From Heliocidaris tuberculata (taxonomy: Eukaryota; Echinodermata; Echinoidea; Camarodonta; Echinometridae): DNA of 64,000 nt. Of the stretch, positions 37,187 to 48,540 are shown piece after piece. Location: contig CM046833.1 in the NCBI GenBank assembly GCA_025618425.1, positions 8,116,515 through 8,180,514 of the forward strand, given 5' to 3'. A program made the position numbers and the translations under genes. Position 1 is the stretch's first letter, and each line of letters opens with the position of its first letter. The notes under the pieces are model-generated. The model made no database searches and had not been told where the DNA came from. It was given only the letters and a program-made list of their open reading frames with translations.

Positions 37187-40010
37187 CTGAAGAGGTTTGA
37201 GCGTACTTAAACTTATACTGTCTCGTATATTTAAAGGGAGGGAATTCCAAAATTTAGGAGCAGTAAATGAAAAAGTATTCTGGGTTAATGCTGTACGAGT
37301 TCTTGGCAAGTGATGCAGATTGATTTGTCTAGTGGGATAATGATGGATTTCGTTATTAACTGTAAATATATTATTGAAGACAGTGGGCAATTCGTGGTTA
37401 TGATACTGAAACATAAGTACAGCAAGATTGAGGCGATAAATATCATAAATTTTTAGTACATTATTAGAGTGAAACAGACCATCTGTGTGGTGGCGATAAT
37501 TAACATTACTAAGAATTCGCATAGCCTTTTTCTATAATAAAAAAACTCTGTCTAACAGGCATGCCGCACTGTTTCCCCATGCTAATATTCCATAATTAAG
37601 ATATGGTAAAACCAGTGTGGAGTATAGTGATAAAAGAATATTTGGCGGAAAAGACCAATAAATTTTGAGTTTATTAATCATACCAATGTTTCTGGATATC
37701 AATTTACATACATTATCAATATGATGCTTCCATGAAAGTTTAATCTATTACTGTGCCTAGAAATTTTGTTTCAGTCACCTTCTGTATTTGTGTATTATCT
37801 ATTAAAATCGGATGAGGTAGTTCGTTAAAAGTATTACTAAATAACATGTAATTTGTTTTTTCGAGATTTAGTGATAACTTATTAGCCTTAATCCATATTG
37901 CAACTGAATCCAGTTCCGAATTAATCACATTACATAAAGTTTCTAGGCTTTTATGCGAAAAAAATAGATTAGTGTCATCTGCATACATAATAAAAGTCAA
38001 TGAATTTGATGATTTATGAAAGTCATTTATATACAAAGTAAAAAGTAAAGGGCCTAGAATAGAACCCTGTGGAACACCACAATTAATATTTCTTAAATGC
38101 GACATGCAATTTTCAATACAGACATATTGCTGTCGTTCGTATAAATAATTTCGAAACCAGTCTGAAACAATGCCCCTTATGCCATAATGTGAAAGTTTGC
38201 TTAAGAGAATTTCATGATCTATAGTGTCGAATGCCTTAGAGAAGTCTAAGAACATTCCTATTCTGTAGGTACCATTATCAATAGAAATTGTAATATTATT
38301 AATTAGAGACAGGAGAGCATGTGTTGTATTATGGTGTTTTCTAAATCCTAACTGAGATTCATGTAAAATATCATTATTATTCAAAAAAGCCATTGTACGA
38401 GTAAAAACTACTTTTTCAAGTATTTTGGAAAATGTGGTTAACAAAGATATTGGCCTGTAGTTTGACAACGATAAGGGGTTACCCTTTTTAAAAATAGGGA
38501 TTATTTTGGCTAATTTCATTTTGTTTGGAAAAACACCTGTGCTCAGAGATAGATTACATATATAAGTGAATGGTTCAAAAATACTTGCTATAATTTTTTT
38601 AATCATAAAATTATCCAGACCATCATGTCCACAACTGCGTTTACTTATAAAATTGTTAACAATATCAAGGACTTCACCTTCATTTACAGGAGTAAAAAAC
38701 ATAGAATTAGGGTTAGGGTTTTGTAAGTAATCATAAAATTTTCTATCACAGTTTGGTATCTTACTTGCTAAATTTGGACCTATTTCAACAAAATAATCAT
38801 TGAAGTGATCAACAATATCTTGTAACTCATTTATAGTTCTTTCATCAATTTGTATCTTAGAAATAGTACTTTTCTTTGTCTGTTTATTCAGAACTTCATT
38901 GATTAATTTCCATGTGTTTTTAGCATCTTTGTTACAATTCATAAATTGTTGTGAAAAATATATCTTTCTTTCTTTACGTAGTAACCCTGTCAATGTATTT
39001 TTATAATTCAAATATTTCGACTTAGAACTTTCAGTGGGATTCGCTTTATATTTCAAATAAAGATTATTTTTTCCTATTTATTGATCTTAATAAGCCTGAT
39101 GCTATCCTTGGGGATTTTGGAATTCTTTTCCTATTTTGAAGATTAACTTTTCTCATAGGACAACATTCATTAAACAAACTAGTTAATTTAGCCATAAATT
39201 CATCAAAACTACTATTTACATTAGTCATATCATAAATATCATTCCAATCTACTATGTTTAGTCTGTCTTTAAATGTGTTAATATTTCCTTCAGACAAATT
39301 CCGTTTGTATATTATAGAAGGGTATTGTGTTTGCTGCAAGATGGGGAAATGTGCAAATATGGGAAAGTGATCCGTCAGGTCTGATATTACAACGCCAGCT
39401 TGGGGAAAGGGATGCATGTTACTAAATATATTGTCAATTAAGGTGGAAGATTGTTCCGCGATGCGAGTTGGTTTAGAAATAAGTGGTATAAATGAGGAAG
39501 TTAGAAGCGTTCCATAGAATTCATGAACGAAAGCATCAGAATCGTAGTTTAATAAATTAACATTGAAGTCACCCATTAAAAAACAATCCTTGCCCCGCAG
39601 TATCGGGTTTGAGAGAATGTTTTGAAGGCTAATTAAAAAATCATTGTGGCCAGATTTGGGAGGCCTATATATGACTCCAATAATGATATTTTTTCTAATA
39701 ACAAAATCAATTTCTACAAAAAGTGTTTCTATGGAATCATTCACATAATTCAAGGCAGGTCTATTATTATAGTTATATTCTGAGGAAATATATAGAGCAA
39801 CACCGCCCCCTATTCTATTGGTCCTATTATTCACTATTAAGTCAAAACCCTGGATTGAAAACAAAGAATTAGGGGTATCTGAAAGCCATGTTTCTGATAG
39901 GCCAATTCTCCGTATCACATATAGCTCTCCGAATCCGAACGCATGCGGCGCTCTAATTTTTGGGCATGTGATTGCTGGCAACTGAGCTTCCGGGTCCGGC
40001 CGGAGCGTCA
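37187..40010 (-). pseudogene. CR1/L2-like LINE copy 2 (ORF2 with endonuclease and reverse transcriptase), minus strand
   Basis: Reading on the minus strand from about 39950: endonuclease (GLSETWLSDTPNS, VIYRPPKSG, GDFNVNLL, SDLTDHFPIF). Then, after a one-base slip in an A-run near 39065, the linker and reverse transcriptase (IIPIFKKGN, NYRPISLLTTFSKILEKV, DFSKAFDTIDHEILLSKL, CGVPQGSILGPLLF, MYADDTNLFF, NKLSLNLEKTNYMLF) to FLGTVID. A second slip follows near 37742, then KLSWKHHIDN and PYLNYGILAWGN, a TAG stop near 37531, and the C-terminal domain (37522-37190: PTVFNNIFTVN, PKFWNSLPLNIRDS). The catalytic YADD and PQGS are intact. The endonuclease N-terminus is missing at the 5' side, where a GGAGCAATTGTCG-type repeat begins. 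There is no clear 3' UTR or tail. Confidence 0.92.
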
Positions 40011-40024
40011 TTGACAATGTGTTA

Positions 40025-40225
40025 GAAGGGATGTATGACATATGCTCCGGCGACAATTGCTCCTGCGACAAATGCTCCTAAAAATACGACATTTGCTCCG
40101 CGACAATTCCTCCACTACATTAGCTCCGTCGAAGAAAATGAATATGCGACAATATGATTCCTCTTCAACAATTGCTCCGTCGAAATACATGTATGCCGAG
40201 ACAATTTTGGAGGACTGATGACACC
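40025..40225 (-). repeat. Iterated GGAGCAATTGTCG-type repeat, copy A
   Basis: On the minus strand, a ~15-bp unit (ggagcaattgtcgc, ggagcaaatgtcg, with variants) repeats irregularly around a gtatttttaggagcattt spacer. The layout matches copy B at 51604-51800, including a tgtcgcatattcattt segment before the iterations. It lies at the 5' truncation point of LINE copy 2. It is a dispersed repeat family of unknown class. Confidence 0.85.
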
Positions 40226-40229
40226 GGCG

Positions 40230-41754
40230 TAAATCCGTTTCAAGGAGTGGGGGTGGGGAATGAACGAAATATTTTTCCAAAAATTACCACTTCTTGCTTT
40301 AAAAGAAGTCTTAAATACACTCTGGACTTATAAGATATTTAAATGGTATATTTGGTCACCTCACTGCCAAATATTATATACTTCGCTGTTGCAAATGTTT
40401 GCTGTTCAAAACCACTCTGTTTCTAAACATTACGAGCGAGCGAAGCGAGCAAGGAAAACACACTCTTATAAAGTATCATTTCGTCATTAAAATACACCAC
40501 AGGCCTATAACCTTTCTAAAATTATATTCGTCCGCCTCCCGTTGCATGCCCAATTTGTTTGCCTTCCCAGTAAGTTTCACTCTAGATTTTCATTGAGCGC
40601 AGCGAGGGGCGAAAAATATACAAAATACACTAGATGATTTATAATTTAGACCGATACTTGCAGAATTCGAGGATATAGTCGGACACCTCGCTGCAAAAGT
40701 ATTATGATATGCAGGTATCCGCTGCTGGCAAAAAAATATTTTTCTACTACTTAGAACAGGTTTAGTGTATTGTTACGATCCCTTCTCGTGATTTTAGTAA
40801 CATACATTTATCGGCACCTTCCGTTCACACAGAGAATATGATCAGGGCGTGATGATAGGAATAGGCTAATGGTCACTGGCGGTTATCTCCTGAAAATTCA
40901 TCCATTTTAGGTCGACTTGCCGCTCGAATCCTTCCAGATAAATAACTGTCCCTTTATGAGTTAAAGAATTTAGCATAAATATTGAATAGAGAGACAAAAT
41001 GCAAACCTACTCCCTTTCTTAAAAAATATTAACATAACCGGCTTTGGTTCAGATAGTGAAATCAAGTGAGCGAAGCGAGCGACGCTTCAAATTCAATTCA
41101 ATTCAGTCTTATTCAATTCAGCTTTATTCAATTCCATATATAAAACAGTACAGTATCATTAACATGCAAAAAATTTAATATAGTATAGTGTGGTTAGACA
41201 TAATCATTAAAATTGCATGCAATTATTAAAATATTAAAAGACTGACAATAAAAATAGGAATTTGGTTGCTGTATAAAAACCCTTGTGGGTTTGTTTTGAC
41301 AGCCACTTTCAGGTTTTCCCTTAATTTTCATTTCTCTTTTTCCTTTCTCTTTTCCTCCTTTACATTACTATTTCTTCTTTAAAAATTGGGGGTATATTTG
41401 TAAACGTCATCTCCCCTTCTTCTTCCTCTACAAGCGATTATTTTTAAAACGTCTTCATGGCCAGACAGGGGCGAATCGGGGGGGGGGGCTCAGACAATCA
41501 GCCCTGGGCACCCCCGCACAAAATATGAAGATAGTGAATGTACAAAGTATTTTGATCTAGTCCTTTAACCTTTAGTGTGCACATTTTCTCTTTGTATTTA
41601 GATGTTTTTAAATAATCCCTGTTCGGGGGGGGGGGGGGGGGTGAGGTGCTTTGCCCGAAAGCATACCTATTTGCCAAATAGGTAATTTTGGTCCAGTTAT
41701 CATATCATTACTTTGAAAGTCTCCCACAGCTCCATCCATGGGTCGTAGCCTATG
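40230..41754. other. Intergenic stretch with repeat fragments
   Basis: Contains gcgaagcgagc motifs at 40433-40450 and 41067-41083, an iterated attcaattca stretch at 41090-41140, and G-runs at 41480 and 41626-41641. No gene, tRNA or paired terminal repeats were recognised. Confidence 0.5.
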
Positions 41755-43640
41755 TAGTAGGGTATAGAGGGGTATCCGTGCACCCCTCACAGGACTAAAC
41801 GAAACCAACTTTTTTATCTTCTTTATAATGTACTTTAACATATTCAAGATGTTAACAAGAAAAAAAAGTGGCCCCGAAGGGTGAAAATCAAGATGGCGTC
41901 AAAAGTGACGAAATGGGCTTTTTTTCAATTTTTTAGGGGGTCCCATTGTACCCTTTTCACATATTCCCCTGTAACTTTTTGCATGATATTTCGATTTCAA
42001 TGAAACTTGGTCAACGTATTAATAATCATATTCCACACATTTTGATACCAACCAAACGTATGTACCTTACTGACTGTTGCCATGGTAACCGTATATTTCA
42101 ATACAAACCAACATGGTTTTGAGAAGTCTTTGATATTTTGAGGTGAAAATTGATTCGGTTTTTAAACTTTAGTTTTAATATGGGTTTGATGCAGTATTTC
42201 AACAGAAGAATGATATCGTACATCTCTTTGCTATATATAAACACCATTTTGATAATGGTTATCTTAATTACTTGTCAGTATGGTATCCTGCAAAGCATTA
42301 TATAAACCTCCGTTTTGGGAAAATTTGAGATTTTTCGACATCTGTCAACACATTGAACACATAAACAGTTACCTTTTAGGCCATAACTTTTTATCCCATC
42401 ATCCTAATTCCACGAAATTTGGGGAATCTGTTCAGAGTGATATTCTCCATGATTTGGATTAACAAAACTATATTGGTATCAATTTCCGTTGCCATGGCAA
42501 CCATTATTTATCTAAATGTAATTTTTCACAGTATTTTTTAAACAGATATTGCTTTGAACGTCAATAATGCAAGGTAAATGTGAGTTAGATAAAATAACCA
42601 GGCAGTTATAATATTATTTGTAAATCTAATACACCCAAATAACGCAAGGAGTGATTATTATTCTTTATCTTTATCCTATTGATTTTTTTAAAATCTTCAT
42701 TTGTTTAGCCAATTATGTCACTATGCCTTGAGATGTCTTTATTCTTTCTAACTGGAACAACCAATATTAGCTTGCTCATGTTGAATGAAATATGCTGTGA
42801 GAAAATATTTCTATGAATATGTGATGCATAACTTTAGAGGTATTCACCAAATTTATGAAAAATACAATCTACCACTCTGAGAATAGGCGATTTATTTATC
42901 AACCCAATGTCCGAACCTCAGTGGTTTCAATGTACTGTAAGGGTAAGCTTTAGACACTATGATTTGAACCTTGAACTTACTTAACTGAATACTTGATGAG
43001 AACATAGTGGTTACTGGACAGCACTGACAAAAATGAGATTTCGCAGTTTTAGACTGTGAAATGTGATTAATTAAGAATAAAGTATTCTATAACAAATTAG
43101 GCTTGGAGTATAGACGTTGTACTTTAGAATGCATATGTTGCTGGTTACATTTAGTAGAGTAGTCATTAGATATCATTGGTTATCATGATACTGTGATCTT
43201 TCAAAAATATATCTGGATCTTGATAACAGTTGGAAAAGAATGAACAAAATGAATCAGAACATTATAGTTTTAATAGTTCTGACCAAAGAAAGAAATATCA
43301 TTTTTATGATGCTTGTCGAGACAGTGGAGTATTCAAATAGAATAAATTACATTTACATGAGAATAACATGCACCTGTTATTAATAACAAATTTATTGAAT
43401 TGATAAAGAAGCATGGATACTGCATGTAACTTGTGAATATTAATTTATCGTTTTTTTGTGTGTGTTTACATGCACACTTCATTTAATATTTGTATGACTT
43501 GTTTTTATTCATATGGAGATCATGCAGCCTATCTCAAACAATGGAAGTTACTAGAATTGTGGATTTTGATCTTTACCTCCTATTTTGCTCTATTTATGTA
43601 TGTATTGTGATATGATTTACATTACAAGAATTATCATAGG
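41755..43640 (+). repeat. Left arm of the fold-back element
   Basis: Pairs with about 45210-47136. Matching checkpoints from outside inward are gtgcacccctcacaggacta, gatggcgtcaaaagtgacga, taggccataactttttatcc, ctaccactctgagaatagg, ttgtcgagacag and gtattgtgatatgattta. Similarity is highest in the outer 1.2 kb and drops inward, where indels accumulate. Confidence 0.85.
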
Positions 43641-44279
43641 ACGAACATTTAGAGCGTATACTGTATATGGACATCTATTTATGACGTCTAATGTATACAA
43701 GAATATAATTTGACAATGCCGAACTACCTTTGCTTTTCAGACGGTGGTAGAAGCTTGATTACATTCAAATGATTCTAATGTTTCATAAAGTTTTGCAAAC
43801 ATGGGCCTATTTCTCTTTTTCAACCTCTAAACACAAATGAATAAATGTGACGAGATGATTCTGAAAATATCCAGTGGATCCAAATTTCTACATATCCATA
43901 ATGAAATTGTAATGTCTAAAGCGTATTATGCTTAGGCATGGTACTAAAATAAGGCAGTTTTTAACATGTTACTTTATTCACTGCATGATTGTGTAAAATT
44001 ATTTGACTGTATACTAAATTCATGATATAATACATAACATCATATTCTCGTTGTGTTAAGGCATTCAGTAATGATATTTTCTGTGCAAGTAAATTGGGTT
44101 TTTTTTTTGTTCAATCTACAAAATGAAATTCGATACTTTGGTGATGACAAGCTGACAGTTTACCACAGCCAGAATATCTCTTTTAAGGTCTGTGTAAATT
44201 ACACATTACACACAAAAGAAATAATCATATTTTACATTCGTAGAAATATTTATCTCAGCATAATTCGATCAACTTAAAG

Positions 44280-45215
44280 TGAAAATTGGTTGCTCCAGTC
44301 GGAATGAATGAAGGTATCACTAAGAAAAAAAGAAAACAACATAGTTTTTGTGGCATAATCGGCTAAACAAATAATAAAGAGTAACAATAACAACGCCTAA
44401 TGTTATGTGGGTGTATTAGATTTACAAACAATGATATAATTTCTTTGTTAATTTCTAATTTATAATTTCTTAATTAAATCACATTAATGCTGAATCTCTC
44501 ACTTTCAAATTTATTTCTGTTTAAAAAAAATTACAAAAATGAAATGAAAAAAATTAACATCGAATAACAGTTGGCATGGCAACTAAAAGTAACATGAATG
44601 TATCAATATTGTTCTAAAACACGCGGAATATCATTCTGAACAGTCTCCAGGTTCCATCGAATTGGGATTTATATGAGAAAGAAAAGTTACACCCTAGAAG
44701 GTAAAACTCCGTGCGCTCAATGTGTTAACAAATGTAAAAAAAAGTCTGAAATTTCCTCAAAACGGAGGTTTTCGTCATGATTTGCAGGGTACTCTGCTGA
44801 TAAGTAATATGTCTAATGTTAATGTAGTATTAACACACATCAAAAAGATATATAATATCATTCTATATTATTTGAATATTGTATCAAATATATTAAAACT
44901 CAAGTTAAAAAACCGAATCGATTTCATCCCCAAAGATAAAACACCTTCTAAAAATCATGTTGATTTGTATTGAAATAGAGGATTGCCATTGCAACAGTCA
45001 GTGAAGTGCATACGTTTGGTTGGTATTAAAATGTGCAGAATGTGATACGATGACCAAGTTTCAATGAAATCTAATAGTTAAATAAAGTTACAGGTTAAGA
45101 TGTCATGAGGGTAAGGGAGGACCCCTAATAAAATAAATGTGTGTTGGCGCCATGTTGATTTTTTCGAGTTAACATCTTGAATATCTTGAAGTACATTATC
45201 AAGAAGGTAAAAAAA
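44280..45215 (-). repeat. Older, diverged copy of the fold-back arm in the spacer
   Basis: Parallels 46125-47050 in the same orientation: gttgctccagt, gtgtattagatttacaaa, aaaacggaggttt, ccgaatcgatttc, gcaacagtcagtgaa, atgttgattttttcgagtta. It has many substitutions and indels compared with the two outer arms, so it predates their duplication or represents an earlier nested insertion. Confidence 0.8.
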
Positions 45216-47136
45216 AAATCTCATATAAATCATATCACAATACCCAAATAAAGCAAAATATAACGTAAATATCTTAACGAATTCTAGTAACACCCAGAGT
45301 TTGAGATCGGCTGCATGATCCTCATATGAAGGAAAAACAAGTCAGAAAGACAAATCATAGTACATGTAAACACAAAACAGGCAGTAAAGTAATATTCACA
45401 TATTCTGTATTCAGTATTTATACTCTTTTATCAATTCAATAAATTTCATGTAATAACGAAATGTATGTCATTCTAATATAAATATAATTCATTTCATTAA
45501 ACTGAACGCGAAAAAATGCTCCATGCGTTGTCTCGACAATTATCATAAATACTATAAATATTCAATTGGTCAGAGTGACCTGCTATTACAAATGTTATAT
45601 TGTTATTCATGTTGTTCATTGTTTAATATTTTCCACCCGTTATCAATCTATTCTCGGAGTGGTAGATTGTTGAAAGAACGCAATATCATGATATACGATA
45701 TGTAATGACTACTCTACAAAATGTAAAATGTAAACTGGAAGATATGCATTCTAAAGTAAAACATCTATGCAAAAGCTAAATTTGTTAAAATATATTTTAT
45801 TCTTGATCAATCAGATTTCACCTTTATCTATGAGCCTAAATGTGTGTAATCTCATTCTTGTCAATGATGTCCAAACACCACTATGTTCACATCAAATACT
45901 CAGTGTTGTAAGTTCAAGATTCGAATCATAGTGTCTAAAGCTTGCCATCACAGTACATTGAAGTCAATAAGGTAACGACATTGGATTGATAAAAATCGCC
46001 TATTCTCAGAGTGGTAGATTGTATTTTTCATAAATTTGGTGAATACCTCTAAAGTTATGCATCACATATTCATAGAAATATTTTCTCACAGCATATTTCA
46101 TTCAACATGAGCAAGCTAATATTGGTTGTTCCAGTTAGAAAGAATAAAGACATCTCAAGGCATAGTGACATAATTGGCTAAACAAATGAAGATTTTAAAA
46201 AGATCAATAGGATAAAGATAAAGAATAATAATCACTCCTTGTGTTATTTGGGTGTATTAGATTTACAAATAATATTATAACTGCCTGGTTATTTTATCTA
46301 ACTCACATTTACCTTGCATTATTGACGTTCAAAGCAATATCTGTTTAAAAAATACTGTGAAAAATTACATTTAGATAAATAATGGTTGCCATGGCAACGG
46401 AAATTGATACCAATATAGTTTTGTTAATCCAAATCATGGAGAATATCACTCTGAACAGATTCTCCAAATTTCGTGGAATTAGGATGATGGGATAAAAAGT
46501 TATGGCCTAAAAGGTAACTGTTTATGTGTTCAATGTGTTGACAGATGTCGAAAAATCTCAAATTTTCCCAAAACGGAGGTTTATATAATGCTTTGCAGGA
46601 TACCATACTGATAAGTAATTAAGATAACCATTATCAAAATGGTGTTTATATATACCAAAAAGATGTACGATATCATTCTCCTGTTGAAATACTGTATCAA
46701 ACCCATCTTAACATTAAAGTTTAAAAACCGAATCAATTTTCACCTCAAAATATCAAAGACTTCTCAAAAACATGTTGGTTTGTATTGAAATAGACGGTTA
46801 CTATGGCAACAGTCAGTAAGATACATACGTTTGATTGGTATCAAAATGTGTGGAATATGATTACCAATACGATGACCAAGTTTCATTGAAATCAAAATAT
46901 CATGCAAAAAGTTACAGGGGAATATGTGAAAAGGGTACAATGGGACCCCCCAAAAAATTGAAAAAAAGCCCATTTCGTCACTTTTGACGCCATCTTGATT
47001 TTCACCCTTCGGGGCCACTTTTTTTTCTTGTTAACATCTTGAATATGTTAAAGTACATTATAAAGAAGATAAAAAAAAGTTGGTTTTGTTTAGTCCTGTG
47101 GGGGGTGCACGGATACCCCTCTTAGATACCCTACTA
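45210..47136 (-). repeat. Right arm of the fold-back element
   Basis: Reverse complement of the left arm; the same checkpoints appear in reverse order (for example cctattctcagagtggtag near 46003 and ggataaaaagttatggccta near 46490). Confidence 0.85.
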
Positions 47137-47547
47137 ATGTTTCTTTGTACCCTGTTATAATTTTCGATTTACAAATAACCGTAAGACAAGCATATTCAGA
47201 CAGATGTCACCAAAAAAAATTACGTTTTATTTTAAGATAAAAATGAAAACAAACAAGGAGACACCACTGAACTTTCAAAACAAACGATAAAACAGTTGTT
47301 CATAGGCTACAATTTTGAATGCAAAAAATAATGAAGTGAATATTTAAAAAACAGAGTGATACAGTCCAGAGTATAAAATTTGTATTTTTATTTTTATGTC
47401 ACGGAGCAATTTATAGAATATTAGACACCTTCAGATTGGGGAGTAGATAAACTTGTTTATCTTTTAACTTCATGATAACTACATTTGTACACACACTTAT
47501 CTATTTATCTTTTTTTCTTGAATTGAAATGTCGAACTGTAAGATTGT
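47137..47547. other. AT-rich stretch, nothing recognised
   Basis: No open frame, RNA gene or repeat structure supported. Confidence 0.5.
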
Positions 47548-48245
47548 CTGCACAGTGGGTAAACCCATGGACTAACATGTGCATGCGTGGCCCACACCGA
47601 TGGGCCTCATAGTTTGTTATTTTTTATACTCAAATTGAACCCTGTAACTTAACAAATTACCTGATGGACTAGATACATCTTTGTTCAGTAAATTGAGTTA
47701 ATCCATGGACTAATATGTGCATGAACAGCCCACACCGATGGGCCTCAGAGCTTATTTTTGATACTCAAATTGAACTCTGTAAATTGATAAATTATCTGAT
47801 GGACTAGATGTATCTTTGCTTAGTAAATTGGGTAAACCTATGGACTAACATGTGTATGTATAGCCCACACTGATGGGCCTCATAGTTCGTTATTTTTTAT
47901 ACCCAACTTGAACTCTGTAACTTAACAAATTACCTGATGGACTAGATACATCTCTGGGTTAATCCATGGACTGACATGTACATGTATAGCCCACACCGAT
48001 GGGCCTCATAGTTTGTTATTTTTTATACTCAAATTGAACTTTGTAAATTAACAAATTATCTGATGAACTAGATACATCTTTGTTTAGTAAATTGGGTAAA
48101 CGGTAAACCCATTGACTAACATGTGCATGTATAGCCTACACCGATGGGCCTCATAGTTCGTTATTTTTTATACTCAAATTGAACTCTGTAACTTAACAAA
48201 TTACGTGATGGTCTAGATACATCTTTGTTCAGTAAATTGGATGAC
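47548..48245 (+). repeat. Five-copy 126-145-bp tandem repeat
   Basis: The motif cccacaccgatgggcctca recurs at about 47591, 47729, 47864, 47990 and 48135. Each copy also has ccatggactaacatgtgcat, ttattttttatactcaaatt, and a ctagatacatcttt end. Each copy contains a small hairpin, gccca...tgggc. It ends about 300 bp upstream of the LINE copy 3 ORF2, a position where LINE 5' monomers could lie; this link is inference. Confidence 0.9.
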
Positions 48246-48540
48246 ATAAGAATTCAGGAAGAATTAGAAAAAAAAAAATAATAATAATAAAACTGATAAT
48301 ATGTTATATCCTCCATAGAACTTTGGTAGTTAAATCACTGATTTTTGTAGTTCATCTACCTTGATCTTTTTTAACGTTCACCTATTTAGTGTAGTGGCAG
48401 AATTCTAAACATTTTTAACGTTGTTATTCTTGTAATATTTTGAAAGTATTACATTATATGTATGTTTCTCTTCATCTTCTATCTTTATGCTGTTGCAAAT
48501 ATTACAGTATGTTGGACTTACATTACATTGTATATTTTGA

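Larger units (their letters stand above)
41755..47136. mobile_element. 5.4-kb fold-back element with ~1.9-kb inverted arms
   Basis: The left end tagtagggtat-agaggggtatcc and the right end ggatacccctcttagataccctacta are inverted. Long inverted similarity follows from 41755 to about 43640 and from about 45210 to 47136. It includes the gatgttaacaagaaaaaaaa block, the paired ttgccatggcaacc sites, and a 60-codon frame that is identical at the protein level in both arms (42280-42462 and 46424-46606). The spacer holds a third, more diverged copy of about 0.93 kb in right-arm orientation (44280-45215). No transposase is visible. The flanks allow a TA or a 3-bp atg target duplication; class undetermined. 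Confidence 0.88.

Noticed and set aside
35396..41083. Idea that the GCGAAGCGAGC motifs mark CpG-island promoters
   Set aside because: Each is only 15-25 bp in AT-rich DNA, with no extended CpG enrichment and no adjacent gene start.
47548..48245. Possible CRISPR-like spaced repeat
   Set aside because: Monomers are similar along their whole ~135 bp, so there are no unique spacers. The context is eukaryotic, with no cas genes.
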